Virus record (IMG/VR): IMGVR_UViG_3300044675_006493
Location: 1-52,135 of that record
Strand: one strand, 5' to 3'
DNA from: a virus
DNA: 52,135 nt
Shown: piece by piece, positions 15,780 through 24,096 of the stretch
Layout: every line of letters starts with the position of its first letter
Numbering within the stretch: position 1 is the stretch's first letter
Position numbers and translations under genes: made by a program
The notes under the pieces: model-generated
What the model was told of the DNA's origin: nothing
Seen by the model: the letters and a program-made list of their open reading frames with translations, nothing else
The model's database searches: none

Positions 15780-16840
15780 TGAAGATTCACGCTCTTGCTT
15801 CCTTCAAACACTACATCGACCATATAGCCCCAATCTGGCGTTCGCTTGATCCTGACCTCACGGGAAATTTCGTAGTTAACAATTTGGCGATGAGCAGGTA
15901 CGCGGAATCCCTAGGGATCTACGCCCAACCCATGAAGCAGGCAGGTCGCCTCAACTTTGCCCTCAGGACACAAGACCCAATTTTGGTTGCTGGTTATACC
16001 GACCTTCAAAAGGTCCACAAGCGCCCCATCGTTTTTATCGAACACGGGGCGGGACAAACATACATTAGGAATGATGGCAGCATCCACGGCGGATACTCGG
16101 GTGGAGTCAACAGGGACAAGATTGGCTTCTACGTTTGCCCCAACGAAACGGTCTTGCAACGCAACTTGAAGGCTTATCCTGATGCACAAGGCATCGCTGT
16201 TGGAAGTCCCCGCTTAGATGATCTGTCTTTCGAACGAAAACTGGCAGCGCCTAGAAACGAACTAAACATAGGCATTGCTTTCCACTGGGATTGCAACATC
16301 GCTCCAGAGGCAGGCTCAGCGTTCTCCGACTTCTATTACAAGATTCCAGAATTTGTGAAATACGCCCAGACATGCGGAATGAACATTGTGGGGCACGGCC
16401 ATCCTCGTGCATGGTCCTATCTTTACGGTTGGTGGAAGGACCAAAAAGTCAGAACTGAATCTGACTGGTTGAAGGTGAGTTCAGAAATCGATTTGCTTAT
16501 CATCGACAACAGTTCCATTCTTTTTGAAGCGGCGGCATTGGACATTCCGGTTGTTTTGATGGAATCAAGCAAGTGGCGTAAGAACGTTCATCACGGACTG
16601 AGATTCTGGGATTACGCAGATATAGGGCCGTCAGTCACCAAAGACGACGATCTTGGCGAAGCGATATCTGAAGCGTTCCACAAAAAATACGCAAAACGCA
16701 GAAAAGAAGCCTCGTCTGCCGTGTATGCATGTCCGCCAATGCTGGATAGAATGTACCAATACTCATCCACTCAGGATAGGTTGTCCTCGCGCAGAGCCGC
16801 TGCCGAGATCATTCATTGGTGTCAGAAAGGAAAACGTTAG
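15780..16840 (+). CDS. CDP-glycerol/TagF-like glycero- or glycosyl-phosphotransferase
   Basis: 353 residues, ATG 2 nt after the previous stop. Segments typical of the CDP-glycerol glycerophosphotransferase/GT-B superfamily: RPIVFIEHGAGQTYI, a middle FHWDCNIAPEAG, KYAQTCGMNIVGHGHPRAW, then the C-terminal DLLIIDNSSILFEAAALDIPVVLMESSKW, which matches the D-Y-S-S-x-x-F-E-x-x-x family motif. Such enzymes build teichoic-acid-like polymers. Here it probably adds a polyol-phosphate or sugar to a phage structure, or alters the host wall. The stop overlaps the next gene's GTG. Confidence 0.72.
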
Positions 16841-17226
16841 TGGGAAACTGCGGGCAGATGAAGGGATACAACTCAGGTTGCCGTTGCGAAGAATGCACAG
16901 AAGCAAACCGTGTATACATGAGGGCCTACAGGGAACGTCAAAGAAAAGACTTTGACAAGGCTGTTATCAACTTTGAGAGTATCGACGAAGGAGATACTTC
17001 TTGGGTTAAGTTTGCGGCTTGCCAAAAAGAGGATACAGAAACCTTTTTCCCTCAACGGGGAGATTGGAAAATGGTCCAAAAAGCATTAGACATTTGTAAA
17101 ACCTGCACAGTTGTCGATGATTGTTTGGCTTATGCTCTTCGAACAGATCAGACGGTAGGTGTGTGGGGAGGAAAATCAGGAAGGGAACGTAGGGCCATGT
17201 CAGTTCTTATGAGGGAAACAGCATGA
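16840..17226 (+). CDS. WhiB-family regulator with N-terminal zinc-knuckle-like segment
   Basis: 128 residues from GTG 16840 (AAAGGAAA 6-8 nt upstream). N-terminal part: YNSGCRCEECTEANRVYMRAYRERQRKD, a small Cys cluster plus basic helix common in phage proteins of Actinobacteria. WhiB core: FAAC, then CKTCTVVDDC (canonical C-x2-C-x5-C) and GVWGGKS. Four cysteines for one 4Fe-4S cluster are present. Second WhiB gene of the window, with better-conserved ligands than the one at 10159. Stop overlaps the next gene. Confidence 0.85.
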   Translation: MGNCGQMKGYNSGCRCEECTEANRVYMRAYRERQRKDFDKAVINFESIDEGDTSWVKFAACQKEDTETFFPQRGDWKMVQKALDICKTCTVVDDCLAYALRTDQTVGVWGGKSGRERRAMSVLMRETA

Positions 17227-17732
17227 ACTTGAACGATGATAGATCCTTGATGAGGGCTGCCTATTTGCAGGCTGCGACATCCCCAGACGTATCCACTCAA
17301 AATGGTGCTGTTCTAGTCGCTTGGGACGGAAGTGTTGTTTTTGGATGCAACAGTCTCCCCATGGGCGTTAGCCCAACGGAAGCACGATTGCAGGGAAGCG
17401 CCAAATACGACTGGACTGTTCACGCAGAACACGCCGTTCTTCTTCACGCGGCATCGCAAGGGGTTTCCACATTTGGGGCAACCGTATACGCCCCTTGGTT
17501 TGCCTGTGTTCGATGCGCTGTTTCCATGATCCATTCTGGAGTAACACGCGTTGTGGGACACGCCTCTTACCATCATGCAGCAGCATCACTCAATTCAAAA
17601 TGGAACGATTCCATCGAAATGGGAATTGACGCGCTGCAAGAAGCGGGAGTGGTGACCGAGTGGCTAGAAGGTCCCATCGAATACGCCCCACCTGTTCTTG
17701 TGGCAGGACGACTCTTTGATCCATGTCTGTAG
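17223..17732 (+). CDS. Cytidine/dCMP deaminase-family enzyme
   Basis: 169 residues. Zinc motif HAEHAVL (His and catalytic Glu) at ~65-71 and the second motif PWFACVRCA at ~97-105, a variant of PCxxC used by some phage dCMP deaminases. An N-terminal VSTQNGAVLVAWDGSVVFGCNSLP matches the family start. Likely converts dCMP to dUMP for dTTP supply. No thymidylate synthase is encoded here, so the host enzyme would take over. A modified-base role is possible but not supported. Confidence 0.83.
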   Translation: MNLNDDRSLMRAAYLQAATSPDVSTQNGAVLVAWDGSVVFGCNSLPMGVSPTEARLQGSAKYDWTVHAEHAVLLHAASQGVSTFGATVYAPWFACVRCAVSMIHSGVTRVVGHASYHHAAASLNSKWNDSIEMGIDALQEAGVVTEWLEGPIEYAPPVLVAGRLFDPCL

Positions 17733-18097
17733 GAGAAATGAATCAAAACGGCGAAGAAATGCGCAGGCTTTCATCCTTAATCGATGACGCCCTTGAAGAA
17801 TTGAAACGGTTTGCTGTAGATCTGGCAGAATCAGAAAACCGTTATCGGCACAGCAGAAGCAAAGCATGGGGAATGGTTTCCAAAACCACCGATGACGGTG
17901 TGAAAAGGCTTGCAGCAGAAATAGAAGCCGAGGTTGACGAACTGACAGCAGATCTCAGATTCGCACGAGATCGTGCAGATTACCTTAGGCAAGTTGCTCT
18001 AGAGGCTGTTCGATCACGCAGGCAGCAATTGTCGGCTTGGCAGTCGTGGGTCGCCGCCGAACGCGCAGAAGCAGAGTTTGTGAGAACGTCCCCATGA
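17723..18097 (+). CDS. Hypothetical coiled-coil protein
   Basis: 124 residues starting inside the deaminase's last codons; a later ATG at 17738 with AGGAG immediately before it is an alternative. Almost wholly helical with heptad-like spacing (LIDDALEELKRFAVDLAESE, RLAAEIEAEVDELTADLRFARDRADYLRQ). Charged and without cysteine. Function unknown. Confidence 0.6.
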   Translation: MSVGEMNQNGEEMRRLSSLIDDALEELKRFAVDLAESENRYRHSRSKAWGMVSKTTDDGVKRLAAEIEAEVDELTADLRFARDRADYLRQVALEAVRSRRQQLSAWQSWVAAERAEAEFVRTSP

Positions 18098-18399
18098 ACA
18101 CTTTTATCATCGACGCGCTAGCCGTTTACAGGCTTACCAGACTGGCGACAAGAGACACCATCACAGAGCAAATCAGAGAAGTAATCGCCAGCGAATTAGA
18201 CACGGCGCAAACATCTGGTTTAATAAGCAAAAACACCAGAGAAAAAATTGATTACCTTATGTCCTGCGATTGGTGCATGTCCATTTGGATCGCAGCAGTA
18301 GTAGTGGCATTAAAAAAATACGTGCCTGACGTGTGGAATAACCTAAGGTACGTTTTGGCAACGTCAGCAGTAACAGGTTTGATTGCGAGCAACGAATAA
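18094..18399 (+). CDS. DUF1360-like membrane protein
   Basis: 101 residues; the ATG overlaps the upstream stop. An N-terminal ALAVYRLTRLATRDTI and central CDWCMSIWIAAVVVALKKY give the R-L-T-R-L...C-x-x-C-x-x-x-W pattern of DUF1360, with one or two membrane segments after the cysteines. Found in many phages of Gram-positive bacteria. Function unknown. Confidence 0.68.
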   Translation: MNTFIIDALAVYRLTRLATRDTITEQIREVIASELDTAQTSGLISKNTREKIDYLMSCDWCMSIWIAAVVVALKKYVPDVWNNLRYVLATSAVTGLIASNE

Positions 18400-18605
18400 T
18401 GCCCGGACCAAGACCAACAGCACCACTAGGAACAGTAAGTAGTTACAAGAGGGCCATCAGAAACGGCCTTCAACCAACCCCAGCCTGCAAAGCGGCATGG
18501 GCCGCATATCACAGAGATCTTTACCGCCGCCGCAAAATGCGTGCAACGCTACTCACGCAAGCCAATTCGGTCAGTTCCGAGAGCAGTCGTCAGGCGAGCG
18601 ATTGA
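18399..18605 (+). CDS. Hypothetical small basic protein
   Basis: 68 residues, 1-nt overlap with the preceding stop. Basic, with Pro-rich start (PGPRPTAPLG) and CKAAWAAYHRDLYRRRKMR. Its 3' end overlaps the convergent holin-like gene by 57 nt, and no terminator is seen between the two transcription units. Function unknown. Confidence 0.5.
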   Translation: MPGPRPTAPLGTVSSYKRAIRNGLQPTPACKAAWAAYHRDLYRRRKMRATLLTQANSVSSESSRQASD

Positions 18606-18821
18606 ATTTTCAAGATGCCGAACATTGTTCGACTCTTCCAACATATGATTTCTAAGATCCGTGGACAACGAATTCAAATCGTTTTGAATTTCGGTTAACG
18701 CTTTTTCAAGGTCGGAAACACGATCAAAAAGTTTCAAAAGAGCGCGAATGCCACCCACCACCATGGAGAACATCGCGGCATAAGTCGCCACGACAAGCGG
18801 ATGAGACCAAATATCTTCCAT
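18549..18821 (-). CDS. Holin-like membrane protein
   Basis: 90 residues. One N-terminal membrane span (VVATYAAMFSMVVGGIRALLKLF, ~9-31) followed by a long coiled-coil-like helix (VSDLEKALTEIQNDLNSL). It starts 5 nt after the endolysin gene in the same direction, the usual lysis-cassette layout. Single-span proteins with a cytoplasmic coiled coil are known holin or antiholin types. It is the last gene of the late minus-strand operon. Confidence 0.62.
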   Translation of the reverse strand: MEDIWSHPLVVATYAAMFSMVVGGIRALLKLFDRVSDLEKALTEIQNDLNSLSTDLRNHMLEESNNVRHLENSIARLTTALGTDRIGLRE

Positions 18822-18826
18822 GACTA

Positions 18827-19615
18827 TTACCCGGTCTTAACCCACTGCGTATTGCGAATCTTCTGAGCGCCGAACTCTGCGTTAGGGAAATCGCCCCTAA
18901 ACGGAACACCGGCCGCTTGATACGCCTTAACATCTTCCTGATTCTTCAAACCTGTGCGCCAAGGCCCTGTCCAAAACAGCCAAATAGACCCGTCCTTGGG
19001 GTCACGCCACATTTCTACAGGCTTCATCTCATCGTCCTCGGGACTAGGTGGATTTACATTTTCCAGAATACCGCGGATCAACATGTTCTCTAGTTGACCT
19101 CGCTGAGGATGCTTTGTCCAAGCATCGCTGCGGTTATACGGCTGGGCATCGCCGTGAGTTGTCATGCCAGCAGCAAATAGTGTTTGTTGTGGTGGAATGA
19201 ATCTTGCTGCGGCCACTGGGTCGAAACCGTTTCGTTTCCAAAACGCATAGATTTCGTTTGCGGCGCGCTTAATCGCTGCTTGTGTCCAAGCGTTAGCAAC
19301 GTCAAGATCGGTGCTTTTGCAAGCAAGGGAAATACCCCAAGTGCGACTATTGAAATCCTTTACCTCACAATGAAACGCCGTGTAAGTATCCGGCATCAAA
19401 GCAACTGTCGAATCGGAGTCAACGATCACATGGTACGAGCCGTGTTCGGTGCGTCGGGCGATGTAAGCGGCAACGTTTTCTGCCCCGGTGTCAGGCCCCA
19501 CGTTGTCCATAATGGATTCGGTGGTGTGAACTAGAACTCCACCTGTCATGGGGTTGATGCGTGAGGGGTGGAATTGTTGGATCGCCGGTGGATGATCAAG
19601 GAGATAATACTGCAT
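18827..19615 (-). CDS. Endolysin: N-acetylmuramoyl-L-alanine amidase
   Basis: 262 residues. Residues ~1-180 have the amidase_2/PGRP layout: GVLVHTTES with the first zinc His, GSYHVIVDSDS, AFHCEVKDFNSRTWGISLA, and a later THGDAQP carrying another His. The C-terminal ~60 residues (MWRDPKDGSIWLFWTGPWRTGL... VPFRGDFPNAEFG) look like a separate wall-binding or capping domain. It cleaves the amide bond between MurNAc and the stem peptide to release progeny. It follows the tail genes and precedes the holin candidate. The start overlaps the upstream gene by 20 nt. Confidence 0.85.
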   Translation of the reverse strand: MQYYLLDHPPAIQQFHPSRINPMTGGVLVHTTESIMDNVGPDTGAENVAAYIARRTEHGSYHVIVDSDSTVALMPDTYTAFHCEVKDFNSRTWGISLACKSTDLDVANAWTQAAIKRAANEIYAFWKRNGFDPVAAARFIPPQQTLFAAGMTTHGDAQPYNRSDAWTKHPQRGQLENMLIRGILENVNPPSPEDDEMKPVEMWRDPKDGSIWLFWTGPWRTGLKNQEDVKAYQAAGVPFRGDFPNAEFGAQKIRNTQWVKTG

Positions 19616-20294
19616 CTGACAATTCTACCGTTGGACCAGCATCCGTGATTACCGCTTCAAACCATCCGGTATATGAAACATCTGCAGTGGGATACAGGTA
19701 TACGTCTAGGGTTTCAAAACTTGTTTCTTCCGGCTCAAGAATTCGGAAAGAGGTCACCGTCGCAAAACTTGTAGGACCACCGGGGCTGATGCCAACAAAA
19801 AAATCTTCACTTCCGGGCAATATAAGCCCTTCGGCATTTTCATTGTAAATAGCACCATATACCCATGAAGGATCAGCAGGAGATCCAGCAACAAGTGTCA
19901 AAGTGAAATCAATTCGATAAAGACGACCAAAGCAAAAAGTTGCGCTCAATTGTGCTTGCGATGTCAAGTCCTCTGCCTCAAAGGGATTTTCTTCACCGTA
20001 TACTCTGCGCGTTCTTGCAATGATTTGACCAGCGTCAGCAAAGCGGGCAATTGTTCCGATGATATAAATTCCTCGTGGTGGATCGAACAGGACCATTACT
20101 CGGTCCCCTTCGCTCAAATCGGCAAAAAGCATGGATGCCTCAACAGAACTATTCTCAGGGTCGCCGTCCATTAGCAATGTCGCCGTTCTGCGATTTTCTG
20201 CGACGGTCACAATTGTCCCCGGCAAAACTGAAGTCGTGCTTGCCGGTCGCGCTTCTATCGACTGCACCAACAGTCGAACGTCATCCACATTCAT
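19596..20294 (-). CDS. Baseplate/tail protein with OB-fold-like N-terminus
   Basis: 232 residues. The N-terminal VLPGTIVTVAENRRTATLLMDGD... LSEGDRVMVLFDPPRGIYIIG pattern is the OB-fold domain seen in phage baseplate hub proteins (gpV/gp5-like). The C-terminal half is beta-rich, with FATVTSFRILEPEETSFETLDVYLYPTADVSYTGWF. Directly after the hub-like gene at 20297. Probably a tail-tip component. Confidence 0.6.
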   Translation of the reverse strand: MNVDDVRLLVQSIEARPASTTSVLPGTIVTVAENRRTATLLMDGDPENSSVEASMLFADLSEGDRVMVLFDPPRGIYIIGTIARFADAGQIIARTRRVYGEENPFEAEDLTSQAQLSATFCFGRLYRIDFTLTLVAGSPADPSWVYGAIYNENAEGLILPGSEDFFVGISPGGPTSFATVTSFRILEPEETSFETLDVYLYPTADVSYTGWFEAVITDAGPTVELSDAVLSP

Positions 20295-20296
20295 TA

Positions 20297-21310
20297 TTAA
20301 ATCCTTAATTCAGAAGCAACGCGATGCGACATAACGCCGCCAATTGTCATATCGAAATCCCATGACATTTCTCTATAAATGACATTGTTCACAGAAACCA
20401 AATCAAAACAATCGTGATTTGGGTTTGGAACTGCCCCAAAGGAAATCGTCTGATATCCAGCAACCGCTGTATTGGCAATCAATTGAACTAGGCGTTGAGC
20501 CTGTGCAACGCTTTCAATACCTTGTTCTCGGATGATTTGAGCAATTCTGCGGCCATTGCGTTTAAACAAACTATTGGGAGCATTTACCGGAATTTCTGCA
20601 GTGGCGATAATTGGGGCATCTGTCGCCCCCGATCCAACAACAACAAAAACATTTGGCGCATCCAAATAATCTGAATCTTCTACACGAGTGTCGTAAAGAA
20701 TATTTGTTGAATCGTAAAAAGCGGCGGGTTGTGCATCATCTGGAAGTAGTGGCCTCAGTTGCAAAATACCGTTTCTGTCGAAATGGGGAGGAAGGAACCC
20801 CGCCAAAGAACAGAAGCCGTTCAAAGCCGTTGCAAAAGTTGTTCCAACTTGATAGGCAACGGGTTCACCGAATATTTCGCCGGTCGGTTCAATCATTCTG
20901 CGCTCAATACCAGCAGCATCACAAACACGCTCTAAGGCATCGGAAACTGATTCTGCGCTGCGACCAGAAAGATTGTAAGGAGAGGGAGTGGCCAAAAACG
21001 ATCCTCCGTCCACCAGATATGGTTCAACCGGTGCCCTCAAATTGTTTGCTAGGTATCGTGCGGGGTCGGAGGCAATGGAAAACATTCCCAGACGCAAAGA
21101 AGTTCCATCAGAACGACGAAAAATTGGTACAAGCCAATCATTCAATTTATCTAATTGATTCCAATCAGAAATTTCAAATTGAGTTCCGCGAACAACTCTC
21201 TGAATAGTTGCGTTAGCGTCCCAAGACAGTGTTCCACCACTACCCAAAATTGTTCCAATTAAAGCACCGGAACTGTCAGCGACGGCCCATTCAACAGCGA
21301 AAGCAGTCAT
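20297..21310 (-). CDS. Minor tail protein, baseplate-hub-like
   Basis: 337 residues. Beta-rich N-terminus (LSWDANATIQRVVRGTQFEIS), a helical insert SAESVSDALERVCDAAGIE, then FATALNGFCSLAGFLPPHFDRNGILQLRPL and YDTRVEDSDYLDAPNVFVVVG. This fits the gp27/tail-associated-hub fold found after Dit-like proteins in siphoviruses of Gram-positive bacteria. Overlaps its upstream neighbour by 4 nt. Confidence 0.65.
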   Translation of the reverse strand: MTAFAVEWAVADSSGALIGTILGSGGTLSWDANATIQRVVRGTQFEISDWNQLDKLNDWLVPIFRRSDGTSLRLGMFSIASDPARYLANNLRAPVEPYLVDGGSFLATPSPYNLSGRSAESVSDALERVCDAAGIERRMIEPTGEIFGEPVAYQVGTTFATALNGFCSLAGFLPPHFDRNGILQLRPLLPDDAQPAAFYDSTNILYDTRVEDSDYLDAPNVFVVVGSGATDAPIIATAEIPVNAPNSLFKRNGRRIAQIIREQGIESVAQAQRLVQLIANTAVAGYQTISFGAVPNPNHDCFDLVSVNNVIYREMSWDFDMTIGGVMSHRVASELRI

Positions 21311-24096
21311 GATGACGGTACAAACGGGGCCGGAGGCTCAGGCGGAGAAACAGCGGGAGCCAAAAGGGAAAGTAGTTCAAGGGAAATAAGTGTTCCGTCG
21401 CCAGAATCAAATACAGGCACCGGATAAGGCGTTCGTGTGAGTTCCTTGATCGTCGTTTGAATCCGATATTGACTTCCGGGTTCGGTATCTACGCCTGTAG
21501 GTGTTTGAATGCTGGCAAACCAACGATTTCCGTTGTTGTCAGTTACGCACACATACGCCAAACGCAAAAGATCATCAATAAGGTCGGCAACGATTCTTTT
21601 ATTACCCGTTAGGAACAAAAGTCTGTCAAATACTCTACGTCCCAAATTGTCCAACGTAGAACTTTCTACTGTTCCTCCAGCGGCACCCGCGGCAGCCAGA
21701 AGGAAATCGACGGAGAATTCGTCCAATCGATCAGTCAAACCTCTTGCTTCAACTGATCCGTCTGTTCCTTCAAATTCGTAATAGGACACGGTTTCCAAGA
21801 AGTTATAAGAACGAACACCTACATCATCAAACCACACATTAAAAATTGGAAGTTGATTGGTTGAAAGGAAATAACCGCATCTTCCATCAACGGGGATTGA
21901 AACTTCGACCTCGTTAGACCAAGCAGAATTGAAATCTATATCGCTGACCAAACGAATGCGATATGTGTTCAAAGAATCGCCTAGCGCTCCGCGGTTGGCT
22001 TCATAATCCATGATGCTGTACGTTTCGGCCGTGCCATCAACATACGCGTAATAGATGGTCTGCCAATCACTGTCCCAAGTCGAATCAACAACAGTTGTTT
22101 TACGTTGAATCTCGTAATATCCAAGACCCGAACAGGCATCGGGGCTTACTTGCCCATCCCAACTCAATAGAACAGATGGACCGTAAACGCCAGTGTCGAA
22201 ATCAACATAAGTTGCTGTGAAACCTGACGGCGTTTCCGGCGTGGCACCAATAACCACTGAAACATCAGCATCTTCTCGAACAATCCACGGATCCTGCGGA
22301 AGTGTTTCGGTCGGGTCACCACCAGAGGCGCAATCAATAATTCCGCCAAAAGTTGTGTATTCCATTTCGGTGGACGTTGGGGAGACAACATCCTGCCGCG
22401 TAACGCCAGTATTCAACGTTAAAACCTGCCAACCGTTCGATCCACCCCCATACACGACAAACATGATGGTGTGTTGAGTTTCGCTTTCATTCCACCCGTC
22501 TTGCGTCAATGGCAAATCAAATTTCTGCCAAGTTCCGGGGTATTCCAAATCGTTCGGTCGGATAATTGTTGAAGTTGCTTCTAGCGTGTAAGAGGAATCA
22601 ACAACGTAAACAACCATGAAACTATCCGGCTGAGATTCATTGCTTGATTTGGCCCAAAACCTGATTCGATAATCAACGTCTGAATCTGCGGTGAAGGAAA
22701 CCGTTTGCCACAATTGAGGGCGATCCGGATCACGCACAACGCCAAGTTCGCCGTCACCATCAGTTATATATGCATAAGGCTGGCTGTCCGTCAAAAAATA
22801 ACCAGAAACACCGTCATCAAAAAGAACTGTTGGCGCGTAATTTATTTCAGTTCCAACATTGCGAGGAATATCATGCAAAAATTCTGGCACAGTTTCATAA
22901 ATGCCATTTTGCGTTCCTTGGCCGCCGCCCAAAGCCCGCACAGATAATCCTTGTGTGGACAAAGCGGGACGGCGATCAACCGTTTGTTGCTGGTAAATGC
23001 GCTGATTGAACAAATACTTTTCATTGCCAGTAGCCGTCCAAGAACCACCGGCAATTGTTTCAACAGACCATTCGTTCCAACCGAAAACTTGTTGAGGCGA
23101 AACACGAATGGCTTCTGCAACACGCGTTTCGGTTACATGCTCAACGTCTGCCCATGCCTCATAAATTGCCCCCCCTGTTACTTTCCTTATTTCTACCCCG
23201 TTCGCACCACCCGGACGGGACATAAGCCACATAACAGCATTGTCCTGAATCGTGCTGTTGAAATCTTCCAATTCAGAAGTCGTCCACGAACGACCCGTAA
23301 TTGGGTTTTGATACCAAGTGTAAGAAACAACCTGCGGAGTAATTGGCATAATTTGTGCTTGACCCAACACAATTTGCCCATTCATAGAAATCGCTGGACG
23401 GATCCTATATGGAACGTCCCATTCCCCGCCGATGGCACCCGGATCAATATAACGCTGACACAAGCACGCTACCGTCAAACCAATAATACGGTCTGTTCCA
23501 ACATTTGATTCCAAATCGTCAACGTGGAATGCCCACTGAGAATAAAGCGAATCGTAAGAGCGGTCTGGGGAAGGATCGGGAATAGTTTTGAACCACGGAA
23601 CGAGTCCTAAAAATTGCCGATTGATTACCGGGACGGGATTTACAAAAACCGGACCAACAGTATTCACATAGCCCTGATAAATGCCGGATACCGAAGGATC
23701 GCCCAAAAGTTCGTACCATGACAATGCCGAAGGGCTGTAATCATCCATGCGTTGCTGATCGACAGACTCGACACGGCTTGGCGTCGGATACCAAGCAGCG
23801 CCTACTGGGCGGATGAAAAGCGAAGTGTCTGCGTCGGCACTGTATTGATATCTGTCAACTGTCCGATTCACCGGAGAAATATTTGCAACATCATAAATGT
23901 CAATAACGTCATAGGCATTAGGAACAGCGACCGAAGAAAAATTCCACATATTCTCAACAGTTAGTGTCGTACTGGCCTGCCATGTCCAAGAATATGAAGC
24001 CTCACCAACGCCGCCAACTGGACGATCAACCTCACGCAAAGGTGCCCATTCCAAACCAAAAGCACAATCGGTGTCAGCGTTCGGGTTCCAACTCAT
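21307..24096 (-). CDS. Large minor tail protein (Dit-like start, FN3 and carbohydrate-binding-like domains)
   Basis: 929 residues directly after the tape measure (4-nt overlap). Beta-rich throughout. Residues ~440-560 resemble a jelly-roll carbohydrate-binding module (WQTVSFTADSDVDYRIRFWAKS... FDLPLTQDGWNE). Residues ~615-715 form a fibronectin type III domain (PSGFTATYVDFD...VLLSWDGQ... YEIQRKT). The C-terminal ~150 residues resemble the tail of actinophage minor tail proteins (DLLRLAYVCVTDNNGNRWFASIQTPTGV). It probably forms the distal tail and tip and contacts the cell envelope. Confidence 0.75.
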   Translation of the reverse strand: MSWNPNADTDCAFGLEWAPLREVDRPVGGVGEASYSWTWQASTTLTVENMWNFSSVAVPNAYDVIDIYDVANISPVNRTVDRYQYSADADTSLFIRPVGAAWYPTPSRVESVDQQRMDDYSPSALSWYELLGDPSVSGIYQGYVNTVGPVFVNPVPVINRQFLGLVPWFKTIPDPSPDRSYDSLYSQWAFHVDDLESNVGTDRIIGLTVACLCQRYIDPGAIGGEWDVPYRIRPAISMNGQIVLGQAQIMPITPQVVSYTWYQNPITGRSWTTSELEDFNSTIQDNAVMWLMSRPGGANGVEIRKVTGGAIYEAWADVEHVTETRVAEAIRVSPQQVFGWNEWSVETIAGGSWTATGNEKYLFNQRIYQQQTVDRRPALSTQGLSVRALGGGQGTQNGIYETVPEFLHDIPRNVGTEINYAPTVLFDDGVSGYFLTDSQPYAYITDGDGELGVVRDPDRPQLWQTVSFTADSDVDYRIRFWAKSSNESQPDSFMVVYVVDSSYTLEATSTIIRPNDLEYPGTWQKFDLPLTQDGWNESETQHTIMFVVYGGGSNGWQVLTLNTGVTRQDVVSPTSTEMEYTTFGGIIDCASGGDPTETLPQDPWIVREDADVSVVIGATPETPSGFTATYVDFDTGVYGPSVLLSWDGQVSPDACSGLGYYEIQRKTTVVDSTWDSDWQTIYYAYVDGTAETYSIMDYEANRGALGDSLNTYRIRLVSDIDFNSAWSNEVEVSIPVDGRCGYFLSTNQLPIFNVWFDDVGVRSYNFLETVSYYEFEGTDGSVEARGLTDRLDEFSVDFLLAAAGAAGGTVESSTLDNLGRRVFDRLLFLTGNKRIVADLIDDLLRLAYVCVTDNNGNRWFASIQTPTGVDTEPGSQYRIQTTIKELTRTPYPVPVFDSGDGTLISLELLSLLAPAVSPPEPPAPFVPSS

